Shown: one piece after another, positions 13,790 to 23,477 of the stretch
Layout: each line of letters opens with the position of its first letter
Position numbering within the stretch: position 1 is the stretch's first letter
NCBI GenBank assembly: GCA_019155185.1
Contig: CM032802.1
Coordinates: forward strand, 2,302,501-2,366,500
From: Beaufortia kweichowensis
Lineage: Eukaryota > Chordata > Actinopteri > Cypriniformes > Gastromyzontidae
Length of the DNA stretch: 64,000 bases
Reading direction: 5' to 3'
Made by a program: the position numbers and the translations under genes
The notes under the pieces: model-generated
Database searches by the model: none
The model's input: only the letters and a program-made list of their open reading frames with translations
What the model was told of the DNA's origin: nothing

Positions 13790-16700
13790 AAATCCTCAGC
13801 CTCAACTTACAGAAAACACACATTCACACTTCATACCGACCACTTCAGGAGCAATGAAAGCTTTCATTATCATAAACTAATCCAAGACCTAGACGGTGTA
13901 AAGTTCCTTTCATAAAGTCTGTTTGAGTTGGAAAGATTATAGTTTGTTCCCTTAGCAATATTTATGATCTTTGATTGAATTCTGAAGGTTTAATGGTGGT
14001 AGCTGTATTATGAATAAGGACGTTATTTACAACTCTTGACATATTTCTGTTGCATATTATTCACTTTGAACTATTATTTTAAGTTGTCCTTCTTTTTATT
14101 TCTTCAGTCTGTATTTAACAACAAACAAGCAGAGATCAAATACTCATGATCAAGTGATTATGTAATGGCAACAGACCTTAATAGACAGTACAGTTTGATT
14201 ATGATTTTGGATGTAGAAACATTCTGGACTGTTCTTACCTCTTCGTCTTCCATGCCTGTCAGATCCCAGCTGTGCTGTAGACAACGCTGCTTCCTCTTCC
14301 AATGTTCCAGAAATACTGCCGCTAAACACACAATTATCACGTGAACATCTAACCCTATATACTTTTTATGCCATCACATTAAAATATATATTGTTCATAC
14401 CCCAGAGGGACATAAAAATGGCAAAGGCGACAGTAGCGTGATTGTCAAACAGATAGCTGACACGCGCCGTACTGCAGATACTGCTGAGCTGCCAGTAATC
14501 ACACACACGATCACACAGCGGACACATGGTGAAATTAAGACGCTCATCACACATCTCTTGACTGAAAAAGAGAGAGAAAAATCAAATGTACAACAAATGG
14601 GCCTTTTCAATTACTGTCTGTCCAAAACGCTCATCACACATCTCTTGACTGTACAACAAATGGGCTTTTTCCAATTACTGTCCTGTAATGAAAATGGGAG
14701 ATAAAGAGACTAATTCATTTCTATTTATGCACAGAAACACAGTTCAGGGTTTGAGTCTGTCTAAAGAAATGATAATGTATTTATTTCTTTTAAAGACAAT
14801 GGATGTTTTATACTTGTGTGTACAGATGTGGCTAAACTAGGCTTTATAAGGGTTAAGGAAGAACATATAACTGTGTTAGATATTGTGTATATGTGTGTGT
14901 ACCTGGGCACATTGGTGTCTACGGTGAGGCAGCCATAAAGAAAAACTGCGACTCCTAAAGCCGAGGCTGGAATCAACAGCTGTGTGTAAACACCCAACCA
15001 GGCAAAATACAAGCCAATCTTTTCCCCAAAGTACTTTCTGTTGAATACAGATAAACAGAATACAATGCAGCCACGCATTTGACAAGGTAGAAAAATAAGT
15101 ATAAACAATAGTACATTTACATTTGGCTTTTATCCAAAGTGACTTGCATTGCATTATACTACATTTTATTTCTGAATATGTGCAATCCCTGGGATCGAAC
15201 CTATGACCTTTCTGTTGTTAGCGCCATGGTCTTTTAATAGTAAGCAATGATTTCCCCAATTATAACAAGATGCAGAAAAATAAGTCATAGTGTATCTGAT
15301 ACCTAATAAGGTCCATTGGTTGGTATTTGAAGAAAACTCCATAATTGGCCCATTCATCATGTAACATCTGCAATAAACACATATGACAATCATTTACTGT
15401 TTAGTTTTTCTTTGGAAAACATTTTCTTTGTGTCGATCGACCCCACACACATAGATACATATGTCGCAAATAAAGCAGTTTATTGCCGTTTTATCAAGTT
15501 AGTAAAACTGAAAGTTAGTCAAATGAAAGTTTAATTTCACTATGTGTCTTGCTGCGGTCCAGTCAGAACAGAACACAGGACTCACCTGTCTGTCATTGCG
15601 CTGCTCTTTATCTTTCGAGCTGTCAAAGTCTCCCTGTAGTAATGAGAAAACAGATTGATCATACCTTTACCCCCTATGTGTTTACAATTACCCAATATTA
15701 TCTCCCAAGCTGGATAAAATGCAAAACTTACATCATGTAAAGGAAAGGCTGCATCATAGACCCCTTTAGCTAACAATGAAGAAATACCTGAGACAGTGAC
15801 GAATAGAGAGAAATTAGTATTGAGAAAGTTAAAATCATCATACAGTAAAATAAAAGTTGTAACTTGATTTTCTTGAAACATACCCATAGTGTGACAGGAC
15901 TGTGTACATGCTGTGCGCCTCAAAATTTCATAAACCTGCGACATGAACGTATGCAACAGCAAAAACATCATATTATAAAGAATGAAAATGATGTAAACAG
16001 CCTTTTAATACATCATGGGTGTGCTGCTGCATGATGGCTTTTAAGAAAAAATCAAATTATTCCTAAAATGGACTACAATAAGCTCTGTAAAAAAATCATT
16101 TTAGATGGTAGACAAAAAGAGATTTGAGGTACTTCTTTAAGTAGTGATAAAACAGTGAAATCTAATTGAAAAGGACTATCCTATAATAGTGTTTGCTATG
16201 TAAAGTATTGATTGCCGAAGTGTGTTTAAAAGCTTGGTTGCATACTCACAACTTGACCTCGTATTGCGTTGCTGAACAAGCTGCTTTTTGACTTTATATC
16301 AAATCTGCACAATACAAAGAAAAAACATTTAGGTTGAAGATTAAGATTATTATTCGTCTACAGATGAATAGAGTCTGGCACTCACAGGTGTAGCTTGTCT
16401 CTTCTGAACGGCTGTGATAGGACACGTATGCGTGGGTTTTGGGGCTCCCCTACGCTCGGCTGGAACGGCTGATTGATCTTGGCCCAAAACGAGCTTATTA
16501 TGCCCACAAGCCCCGTCTTTTCTTTCAACTGATACGTCTGCAAAAACAACCATAACAAAAGCGAAATTAAACAGACATTAAACTGTTGACATCCTCAGAT
16601 GTAGAGAGAGGAGACGAAGTGAGGGTTCAAGCCACGGTCGGACGAATGTGACACTACTAGCGCGGAGTGGAAATGACATGTCTTGTTTTGAGTGCAGTTG

Positions 16701-19700
16701 GAAGCACATGGAGGATGTTGGTCCATATGTCTAACAGCTAATCCACCATTATCAGATTATATCATTCAATACAACTCACAGCCTCAAAGGACACATTTAT
16801 TCAGGATGTTGCTTTTAAACAAACGTAATGTACGTGTCAACAGAACGGTAATGAATCATCTTACTTTGTGGTCGGTATGCCCAATGACCCTTCAAGGAAT
16901 CCAAAAACATTTTCAAGTAATCGGCTTGATACATAGTAATCAGATCAGATTTTTCCTCTGCAGTGGGACTTTAGGAATTGACTTTTGGCATTACTACGAC
17001 TCATAAAGGCCATGCCAACTGGGAGCACTTACAAAGGCCATCATGAAGTCAAAGCTCTTCACCGCAAAAACATGACACTAATGGGCTGTGCCAGCTGCCC
17101 TCCGGACTGTGCATTCTGTTCTTCTTGGATTTCTTGTAATTTTGTTCACCACCAAATAGAACTGCAAATATAATGACTCTTTTTATGTGTTCCCTAAACT
17201 CATCCAACACACCGGCTGCTCTGACATATTTTTATATTTGATTCTGAAACTAGAGAGATTAGATGAAACACACCTTTGTAGTTGGGACTCTGATCTTTAG
17301 AAGTTCAGCTTCACGACTGAGAACAGACCACGGAACATGTAGACGTGTAAACCTGACCGTCCTCATCTTGAGAAAGCGAGTGACAGAGAGAGAGAGAGAA
17401 AAATAAGAGATACAGGACATATGTCATAACACCACTGGATAATACAGGAAACACACACACACACGGGGTTAGAAGCAGCTCTTACAGTACAGTACAGTAC
17501 AGTTGAAGTGGTCTTATTCAGCGTGAATGAGTGACACACAATAACAAACACCTCCAGCTATGAGGATATAAGGATAAATCATAATCTTACGCCTGGAAAC
17601 AGAAGCCATCAAATTTAATCTATAACAGACCTGACCTACCACCAATCAAACATGCACACACTTCAATTTACACCCAAGCTATCCCCACATCAGTCAATCT
17701 TTAGGACCCATGGGGATTTTCAGATCAACACAGATAAAAATATAAGAACAATGTCATTGAAGATAAAAATTCATTTCCCACCAGCTAGTTAAACAACAGC
17801 AGTAAAACATTTAATTTCCTACTTGGAAAATCCCACATGAGCCCTTTCATTTAACTGTGCAGAGACTCACTAATGTACACATGTATCATATACTGTATCA
17901 CTTCACAATAACTTTGCATTAATTCATTATTTTTATGGTCATTTAGCAGATCGCAATAAGTATAAATTCAATTTAGTACAACTTGTACAGAGTTAAACAC
18001 TTAAAAAAGTCATCGCCATGAATTGTCTTACAGTAGGCTTCATTTATAATTGAGTTCTCCTTGTGATTTCAGGCTCACATATAACATTTCTGTAAGATTC
18101 ATCCATTCTACCATTCAACATGAAGACCTTAAAGGTGCATTTCAGTTGTTCTTAACTGCAGAAAATTTCAAATGATATCTGGATTTATAAGGATAAAATA
18201 CAAGCCTTTTGGTTGCGAACGGTGCATGACTCAACCACACTATTCCTATTCAGAAACACTAAGCTTTTCTTTCTTCAACTATGAAAATCTATGACGCACA
18301 GAAAACCAATGAACTCCTTTGACAACCACTGTGCTGCTTGTCGCAAAAATCTTGCCAGGGGCTATTGATGTGATTTTGCACGAAAACAACTAATGCTTTT
18401 TGGAAGGTGTTAACTTGCTTTAGTATATACAGCATCTATTGGAAACGAGAACCAGCAGTCCCCAATCCAGATAATTTTTGCATGGGAGGGCTTTAGCATC
18501 TGCTAAACTGGGTCTCAGCTTCTTAAGTTCCAAGTTTACCTTGAAAATCTCTTGATTGCTTTCATTTTGTTATGCTGCACTTGGAAATACAGTGAACCCA
18601 TCTCTAATCTTATTTGAAAGAATTTGCAGTATATAACTACTATATATAACTACTATACTGTATCCCACAATGCAGTGCGTCAAACCTCCATTGGTATGTG
18701 ATGAATAAACATAACCCAACACATTTTTCTGGTTGACCAAGAGTTAAGACATTTTTCGAAAGGATTGAAGATGGTGCATAATAAAAACACAGCTTTAAAG
18801 AATAGTAGGCATGTATTTAGCGTATACTGACACAGTAGGCATGTACTTTAATTCGGAACATAACACACACCTCTTTGTCGCGCTCAATCTCCAAGCCTTC
18901 ATCTTGAAGTCTTCTTTCAAATTCCTCCCTTATTTTATCTTTCAGTCCATCATCAGGTTCCGTTCCTAGTCCCGCCTCCAGAACTGCCTCTGTAATATCG
19001 CCCTTCGTGCTCCTTCGCGAGGGGGTGGGGCTTTGAGACGGCACGTTACCATTAGAAACAACGGAGAGGCGATGTTGTGTCTGTCGTCTCTTGCAGTGAT
19101 AGACAAGGACATAGTCCACTCTTCTCCGGCCATCTGCAAAACACAACCCTCCTCCTGGCCCGGGACCTGGCTCTTCCTGTAAACACACACAAGCAGTGTT
19201 TATCTTGGTGCCAGTAGAACAGGGATTCCTAGACTTCAATAATTGTTTTAGTCCAATGTCAAATACAACTGCCCCCGGGACTGTTAGAACTGGTGAAAAG
19301 TAGACAAGCGCTCTCTCTTTCTATATTTATATATATATTCTTATTCTTCTTTGGTGTCTTTGAAGTGGATTTGAGTGCTACTGATGGGGCTGTGGAAGTA
19401 CAAAACACAAATTTGGGGAACACCAATCTAGATGACATGAGCTGTCAATTGAATATTCCTACTTCATTTACACTTCGTGATAGGGAGTTTCTGCCAAAAA
19501 TTGAGGATCTGGGTCATACACTTCAAAGGAACTGAATGTCTCCTAGGGCCGTACTTTTGATTTACTGCAGTTCTGCTTTTGAGCAAGGCACTAAACTGAG
19601 GGGACGAGCCCATGATTTCACTTTCCATAATGTATCATCTCATACTCCAAGATCTGTTTACTTGGCTTTTTTGAACACTACAGTAAAACAACTTGGTGTT

Positions 19701-20403
19701 AATGATGTCGTTTCTGAATTGCTGGGTCTTATCTATATGATAAATACAGGTTGTAAAACAGGTTCTTTATGGAACTATTTAGGGATAAATAGTTCTTTAA
19801 TGTGTTTGTGAAGTACCTTTAATTTTAAGAATATATGTTACAATTTAATGACAAAAATATTTATTTAAAAAACACTTATTCTACACAACATCAACTGCAC
19901 AAAAACCCTTTTGTGCATTTAATATCAGCTTCAGCTTATACTAATCTTGCTGGTACAAATCCTTTGGCATTATATACCAATGTATATTGTTGCCAATATA
20001 ACAAATTGCACTTGTAAATAAAAGAAAGTTACTATTTACCAAGAAAGAGCATCTAGATTTTATATGTAAGTACCTAGGTTTCTGGTAACATGAGTGTAGG
20101 CTGGTTCTGTAAAGGTTGAAAACCCCTGCCATAGGTGAAACACACTCCATGATAATGTTTGCATAATATAACAGAAGTCACGCACCGTATCCTCGACAGT
20201 GTCATTGGCGCTGTGCCCGGTGTCGGCAGTGCCCTGCTGGCCAAGTTCAGAAATATCACGGGCAAGACACCGGAGTTTCTCGCTTTGCATTGAAGAGGAT
20301 TCGCCACTCACGGCGGAGACGCGCATGCGCTCTGGAGCCCCGTTCCAATTTTCTATTAAAGAATGACAATGTGTGACAATGTGTGTCAGACAGAGACAGA
20401 AAT

Positions 20404-20458
<55 letters not shown>

Positions 20459-21343
20459 ATTTAAAAGTAGAGAAAGCCGTTTCGCTTCGTTCAGCACTGT
20501 GGACAGCGACATAATTGAACGCTGTTCGTCAATTCTCCAAAACCAAAGTCAAAGTGACTCAAAGCGCAGACATGAGCGCACGTACACCTCTAGTCTATTA
20601 AAATATACCAAACACCTGACTAAAACGTCATTTAAATATACCCCATGCCCTCAGGTAAACAAACACAGGGATTCATGACTGGTACAGAGAGCTAAGCGCA
20701 TTTAACACTGTCTGACCAAACCATACATCACAGTCTATTTATGCATTGACATCTTTTTTCTTTACATTCGTAATTTCTATTCTATCACTAATACAAAAGG
20801 TGTATCTTATATTAGGTGCAACTGATTTATTAAAACAAACAAAAAGAAAAACATCAATGTTTACGGCTTGTCGTCAGATGACACTTGTAATAGCCCCAGC
20901 TTATTGCCCCAGCTAATCATAACAAAACCCCTCCACTAAACAATGCACGGTACACACGTTGTTAGCAATGTGTAAATAAAGACATTTCTAACACAATTGC
21001 GTGGAATATAATCGAGTGTTAAAGTGACAGAGGGGACAAATAATGGCGCGCGCCTCAGTGATTTCATTGCAATTAACATGAAGACCAGTTTGCAGCCACT
21101 CAAACGGCAGTTTTCACGAGATCAAACGATCAGATCGTATAAATGCATACGTGTGCAACACCAAGACATAAAGCAGCTTTTAATATAACGCAAGAAAATT
21201 ATGCAACAAGCTAATTTAATGGAATGGCAATTAAACGAGAATGCGCAAAATGCTTTTCACTTTTAAGGAGCGATTACATGTACACAATATCAAGAGGAGT
21301 GTCGGGGTCGGTACTCACCCGTGCTGGAGTGCGACCTGTTCAT
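3792..21343 (-). CDS. ano2: Anoctamin-2 (TMEM16B) calcium-activated chloride channel
   Basis: Ano2 is a plasma-membrane Ca2+-activated Cl- channel known from olfactory cilia, photoreceptor terminals and neurons; it acts as a homodimer with ten membrane helices per subunit. I joined 25 coding exons (3801 nt, 1266 codons plus stop) with every splice phase consistent. The order is a cytoplasmic N-terminus (DYVLVYH, RTVRFTRLHVPW), the anoctamin dimerisation region (DLIRKYFGEKIGLYFAWLG), ten TM segments, and a long C-terminal tail. The Ca2+-site residues are visible: QNNVFE in TM6, PEYMEM in TM7 and IEIRLD in TM8. The start is MNRSHSSTG at 21341-21343, only 25 nt of coding in exon 1. The protein is about 260 residues longer than human ANO2, almost entirely in the tail. 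ano1 is the close alternative; adjacency to vwf and cd9 supports ano2. Exon coordinates are in the three sub-entries. Confidence 0.95.
3997..4200 (-). repeat. Four exact-period 51-bp coding repeats in the ano2 tail
   Basis: On the plus strand the motif agctctgg recurs at 3997, 4048, 4099 and 4150, a period of exactly 51 bp (17 codons). On the coding strand each unit gives a variant of LPRPPSKPEL followed by a Gly/Ser/Thr stretch. The preserved frame and the variation between copies indicate an in-frame coding minisatellite. Confidence 0.9.
5884..5932. repeat. (GA)n microsatellite forming the polypyrimidine tract of an ano2 exon
   Basis: About 24 ga units lie immediately 5' (coding sense) of the acceptor of exon 5694-5875. 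On the minus strand the intron ends (CT)n-ttcccctcaag. Confidence 0.9.
7381..7495 (+). repeat. tRNA-derived SINE-like copy
   Basis: Contains the B-box-like ggttcgatccc, then gggattgcacatgcc, and ends ggataaaagcatctgcc. Directly upstream (plus sense) of the palindromic MITE. Confidence 0.7.
7567..7856. repeat. Palindromic MITE-like element
   Basis: The left end reads agttcacccaaaaata and the right end is tatttttggataaactatcc, close to the inverse complement. The two arms are complementary over most of their length (gaagatattttgcaaaacg versus cgttttgcaaaatatcttc). It is a non-autonomous inverted-repeat element of a family I recall as abundant in cyprinids. Confidence 0.75.
8572..8695. repeat. 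Inverted-repeat MITE (taacactttacaat ends)
   Basis: Starts taacactttacaatatgg and ends attgtaaagtgttacc, its inverse complement. About 124 bp, in an ano2 intron. A longer relative is at 53685-53982. Confidence 0.7.
8929..9372. repeat. Minisatellite, about 28-29 bp units, in an ano2 intron
   Basis: About fifteen degenerate copies of a unit close to acaacactacaatatacagg followed by a/gtagacgc, with shorter 21-22-bp variants lacking the actac portion. A seed-like copy lies at about 8310-8355. The array is free of stops on the minus strand (SCILLCVYPVYCS-type peptide), which creates a spurious ORF. Confidence 0.85.
11000..11600. other. Locally GC-rich island in an ano2 intron
   Basis: The intron between exons 11979-12056 and 10036-10110 contains an unusually GC-rich stretch with no recognised repeat. 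A 79-codon minus-strand ORF (10974-11213) starts with a hydrophobic segment but has no family match. It could be an intronic regulatory element or an unrecognised alternative exon. Confidence 0.3.
12092..12157. repeat. (CA)n microsatellite, about 32 units
   Basis: Nearly uninterrupted ca dinucleotides, about 35 bp upstream (coding sense) of ano2 exon 11979-12056. Confidence 0.95.
12430..12975. repeat. Dispersed repeat of the 'ggtggcgctatgac' family
   Basis: Contains agctggtggcgctatgac, taactgaatattggcat, gtttggggcagtttggacat, caaactttgtcaggcc and gaattcctgctaggttt in the order I recall for a widespread cyprinid repeat. No ORF of note. Confidence 0.6.
13758..13788. repeat. (CA)n microsatellite
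   Basis: About 15 ca units in an ano2 intron. Confidence 0.9.
14540..14687. repeat. Tandem duplication covering the 5' edge and acceptor of ano2 coding exon 12
   Basis: The block starting acgctcatcacacatctc at 14540 recurs at 14627, followed in both copies by tacaacaaatggg (14589 and 14652). The downstream copy lacks 24 nt of the intervening AG-rich spacer. On the minus strand both copies carry cag|TCAAGAGATG, so a second intact splice acceptor lies 90 nt upstream of the used one. Confidence 0.85.
15107..15232 (-). repeat. tRNA-derived SINE-like copy, minus orientation
   Basis: In reverse complement it reads aggtcatag-gttcgatcccagggattgcac and ends in cactttggataaaagcc. It lies between ano2 exons 14903-15037 and 15303-15367. 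Confidence 0.7.
15303..21343 (-). other. ano2: ano2 coding exons 1-10: cytoplasmic N-terminal region
   Basis: Coding exons, 5' to 3': 21319-21343, 20186-20352, 18871-19176, 17274-17366, 16386-16537, 16250-16304, 15884-15935, 15732-15787, 15586-15633 and 15303-15367. Together they encode about 340 residues. Recognisable pieces are FADGRRRVDYVLVYHCKR, the LHVPWSVLSREAELLKIRVP block, VYEILRRTAC with the Cys-containing loop, SLLAKGVYDAAFPLHDG, and WANYGVFFKYQPMDLI. All donors are GT. Exon 4 uses an AAG acceptor. Exon 1 lies in a CpG-rich stretch. Confidence 0.92.
20411..20456. repeat. (GA)n microsatellite in ano2 intron 1
   Basis: About 23 ga units, some 60 bp upstream (coding sense) of exon 20186-20352. 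Confidence 0.9.
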
Positions 21344-21500
21344 ATTCCCGGTGAGACGTGGACAATCCGCTCGCGTCCCCGCGCAGCTTAACGTGCTCGT
21401 GCTGCTGCCGTTAAATCCGTCGACAAACTTCAGCGAGAGTCCGACACAGCGCGCGTGCACCCGAGACGGGTGACAGCCGACACTCCCCCACACAGTGGGT
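21290..21500 (-). promoter_or_regulatory. ano2: CpG-rich region around ano2 first coding exon
   Basis: High density of CG dinucleotides compared with flanks and containing the ATG exon; consistent with the ano2 5' UTR and promoter-proximal region. The transcription start cannot be fixed by eye. 21501-22374 holds no recognised gene, only AT-rich sequence between ano2 and vwf. Confidence 0.5.
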
Positions 21501-22374
21501 ATCTCTCACTCACCCTCTCTCTCTCTCAAACACATACACAACAAACTACATCTAAAGTAATAAACGTGTGATTTATAAACGCACAAAGCAATGCAAAAAC
21601 TCAAAATATAAGAATTGAAAAAAAATAATAATTATCAAATAAAACGGTTTTAACATTTACGTATTTTTTAGTGTGTTTGGCACCACAAGGTCACGTGAAT
21701 TGTTTAGGAGGACAAAGGTGGACCTCTCAAGGTCATGGGTTAAATCACTAGTAGCTTTTTAGCAGTTTAGAGCCTTAACTATTAAATAACCACCATCTGC
21801 CCCATCACACCAAATTTTGCATATTTTATCTATAAACTTAAAAAATAAAATAAAAATATTAACATAAATTGGCAACCACCATGTAATCACCAACAAGGCA
21901 ACAAGCTATATCTAGGGAAACATTAATGCAGGTATAAAACTGTCTTGCAGTTTATTAAACACAAATATTTATATAATTCATGGCAAAAATCATAAAAGGT
22001 TCTCTAACCCTTAACCCTAAGATCTAAATACCATCATTGATTTATATGTACCTCTACAATTATAGTGAACCTTACATCAAATATAATTTAATTTAAATCT
22101 GTTACTAGTCTGTTACATCATTTGGTTATTTCTGGTAGAATATTATGCCATCACAGAGATTACATAAAAAGGTTCTCCATTATAGCGTAATATTGATTGT
22201 AAATCACAAGTCCTTTAATGTGCCGCATTTCATTCAGACTTGTGAATTGTATCCTTCAACACCCTTCACAGCTGATTGATAGATTAATATTCTCCACACA
22301 CACTCACACAGATGAGTTTAAGCATCTAGAGCACCATCAAGTGGTTCAAGCAGAGTACTTCTGTAAGCTTCATC

Positions 22375-22380
22375 TTTATT
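22375..22380 (-). other. vwf: Candidate vwf poly(A) signal
   Basis: tttatt on the plus strand is AATAAA on the coding strand, about 300 nt past the vwf stop. It is the first canonical hexamer I noticed downstream. Confidence 0.45.
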
Positions 22381-22678
22381 GTAATTTAGCGTATCACCCA
22401 TCATCTACAATCACACATACAGTATGTTGTTCATTATCATGAATATACTTTTATGGACAAAACAGTTCAATGAATTGCTAAAATAAGACATATCTGGAAT
22501 GAAATGTTTCTAAACGCTTTATGTATAAACAGAAATGTTGGTTAAAGTGCTCAGTTATCAGTGAAACACACTGAATCAGTGGTTATTAAGGCAGTCAAAC
22601 AACATACCTGCATATATAGAAATGTATGGTTGTAGTTTATAAGGTTGTATGTTATTTTATCAGCTGTGTTGTGTGTGC

Positions 22679-23477
22679 TCAGTCATTCGGACAGCTGTGT
22701 GACATACAGTCGCAGCCGGTGACGGTGAGGACCTGGTGGTGCGTCCGCGTGCCGTTAGCGCAGCGCAGGGAAACGTTCAAAGGCACGGTGCCTGTAGCCG
22801 AGCAACACACGCACTTGCTTTCCACCTTGTGCTTGTCCAAAGAATACACAGACTTACTGCCGCACTTCCCCTGTGTGAGAGTGTGTTTAAGAGAGAAGTT
22901 ATACTTAAATATATATAAAACTAAGAATTTTTTTGTGGTGAAATATAACAATGCATCATCTCACCTCGCAGTAAGTGAGTTCAATCTTCTCTTCTGATTG
23001 GCAGTCATCTACTTTAATGAAATTCAGCACACCTACACTCCTCCTGCATTCTGGCTCTGCACCTACACACATATACTCATGTTTAGTCTGCCAGGACTGA
23101 GTTTCTTAATCCAAACAGCTTGTCTGAATGTGATTTGTGTGTTCTTACACATCTCGCAGCAGGTGTCTTTAATCTGACGTATTTGACCCTGCAAGAAAGA
23201 CAACCAATATTTAACTTGCGTTCCTTGATGCTGATTGGTAAAAACCATACAGCCGAAACAAATTTGTAAAAATGTCCTTTCAAATATATCAATGAGAGAT
23301 TGACATGCGTGTAGTAAGTTTTTGTGTGTACTGTACAGTGTACGTACCCCGTTCTCCAGACAGCGCCTGCGGTCCAAAGGAGGGCAGGCTGTGATCAGAG
23401 TCTCTTAGCACGAGTTCTTCTTTCTTATTTACACTGCATGTATATTTAGTACAGCCATCCGTATAGGTTTCATTTGC
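22679..23477 (-). other. vwf: vwf coding exons 48-51: C6 end and CTCK dimerisation domain, with a frameshift
   Basis: Exons: 23348-23477 (130 nt, one base too many), 23149-23188, 22965-23062 and 22679-22870. The entry frame reads ANETYTDGCTKYTCSVNKKEELVL. The exit frame reads LITACPPLDRRRCLENG and continues correctly through DTCCEMC, the CTCK start AEPECRRSVGV and VESKCVCCSATG to SCPND-stop. CTCK makes the first tail-to-tail disulfide dimer in the ER. As given, translation would leave frame about 90 residues before the C-terminus. Confidence 0.85.

Larger units (their letters stand above)
4923..15037 (-). other. ano2: ano2 coding exons 11-24: transmembrane core
   Basis: Coding exons, 5' to 3': 14903-15037 (TM1), 14401-14561, 14239-14321 (TM2), 11979-12056, 10036-10110, 9754-9955 (TM3, TM4), 9553-9664 (TM5), 8166-8223, 7976-8076 (TM6, NN-FE), 7185-7336 (EYMEM), 6298-6450 (TM7-TM8, E-R-D), 6140-6192, 5694-5875 (TM9 and outer loop with N-glycosylation site NHT) and 5502-5607 (TM10). 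The extracellular Cys-rich loop MCPLCDRVCDYWQL is in the exon at 14401. The Lys-rich exon 11979-12056 (KKQQKKAKNKKKDE) is in the TM2-TM3 cytoplasmic loop. Repeats sit in the introns between 8224-9552, 10111-11978 and 12057-14238. Confidence 0.92.

Noticed and set aside
14438..14704. Plus-strand ORF over the duplicated block
   Set aside because: Antisense to ano2 exon 12 and its duplication; internal repetition explains it.
19293..19811. Two consecutive plus-strand ORFs in ano2 intron 2
   Set aside because: Low complexity start, no recognised domain, antisense to a well-supported gene.
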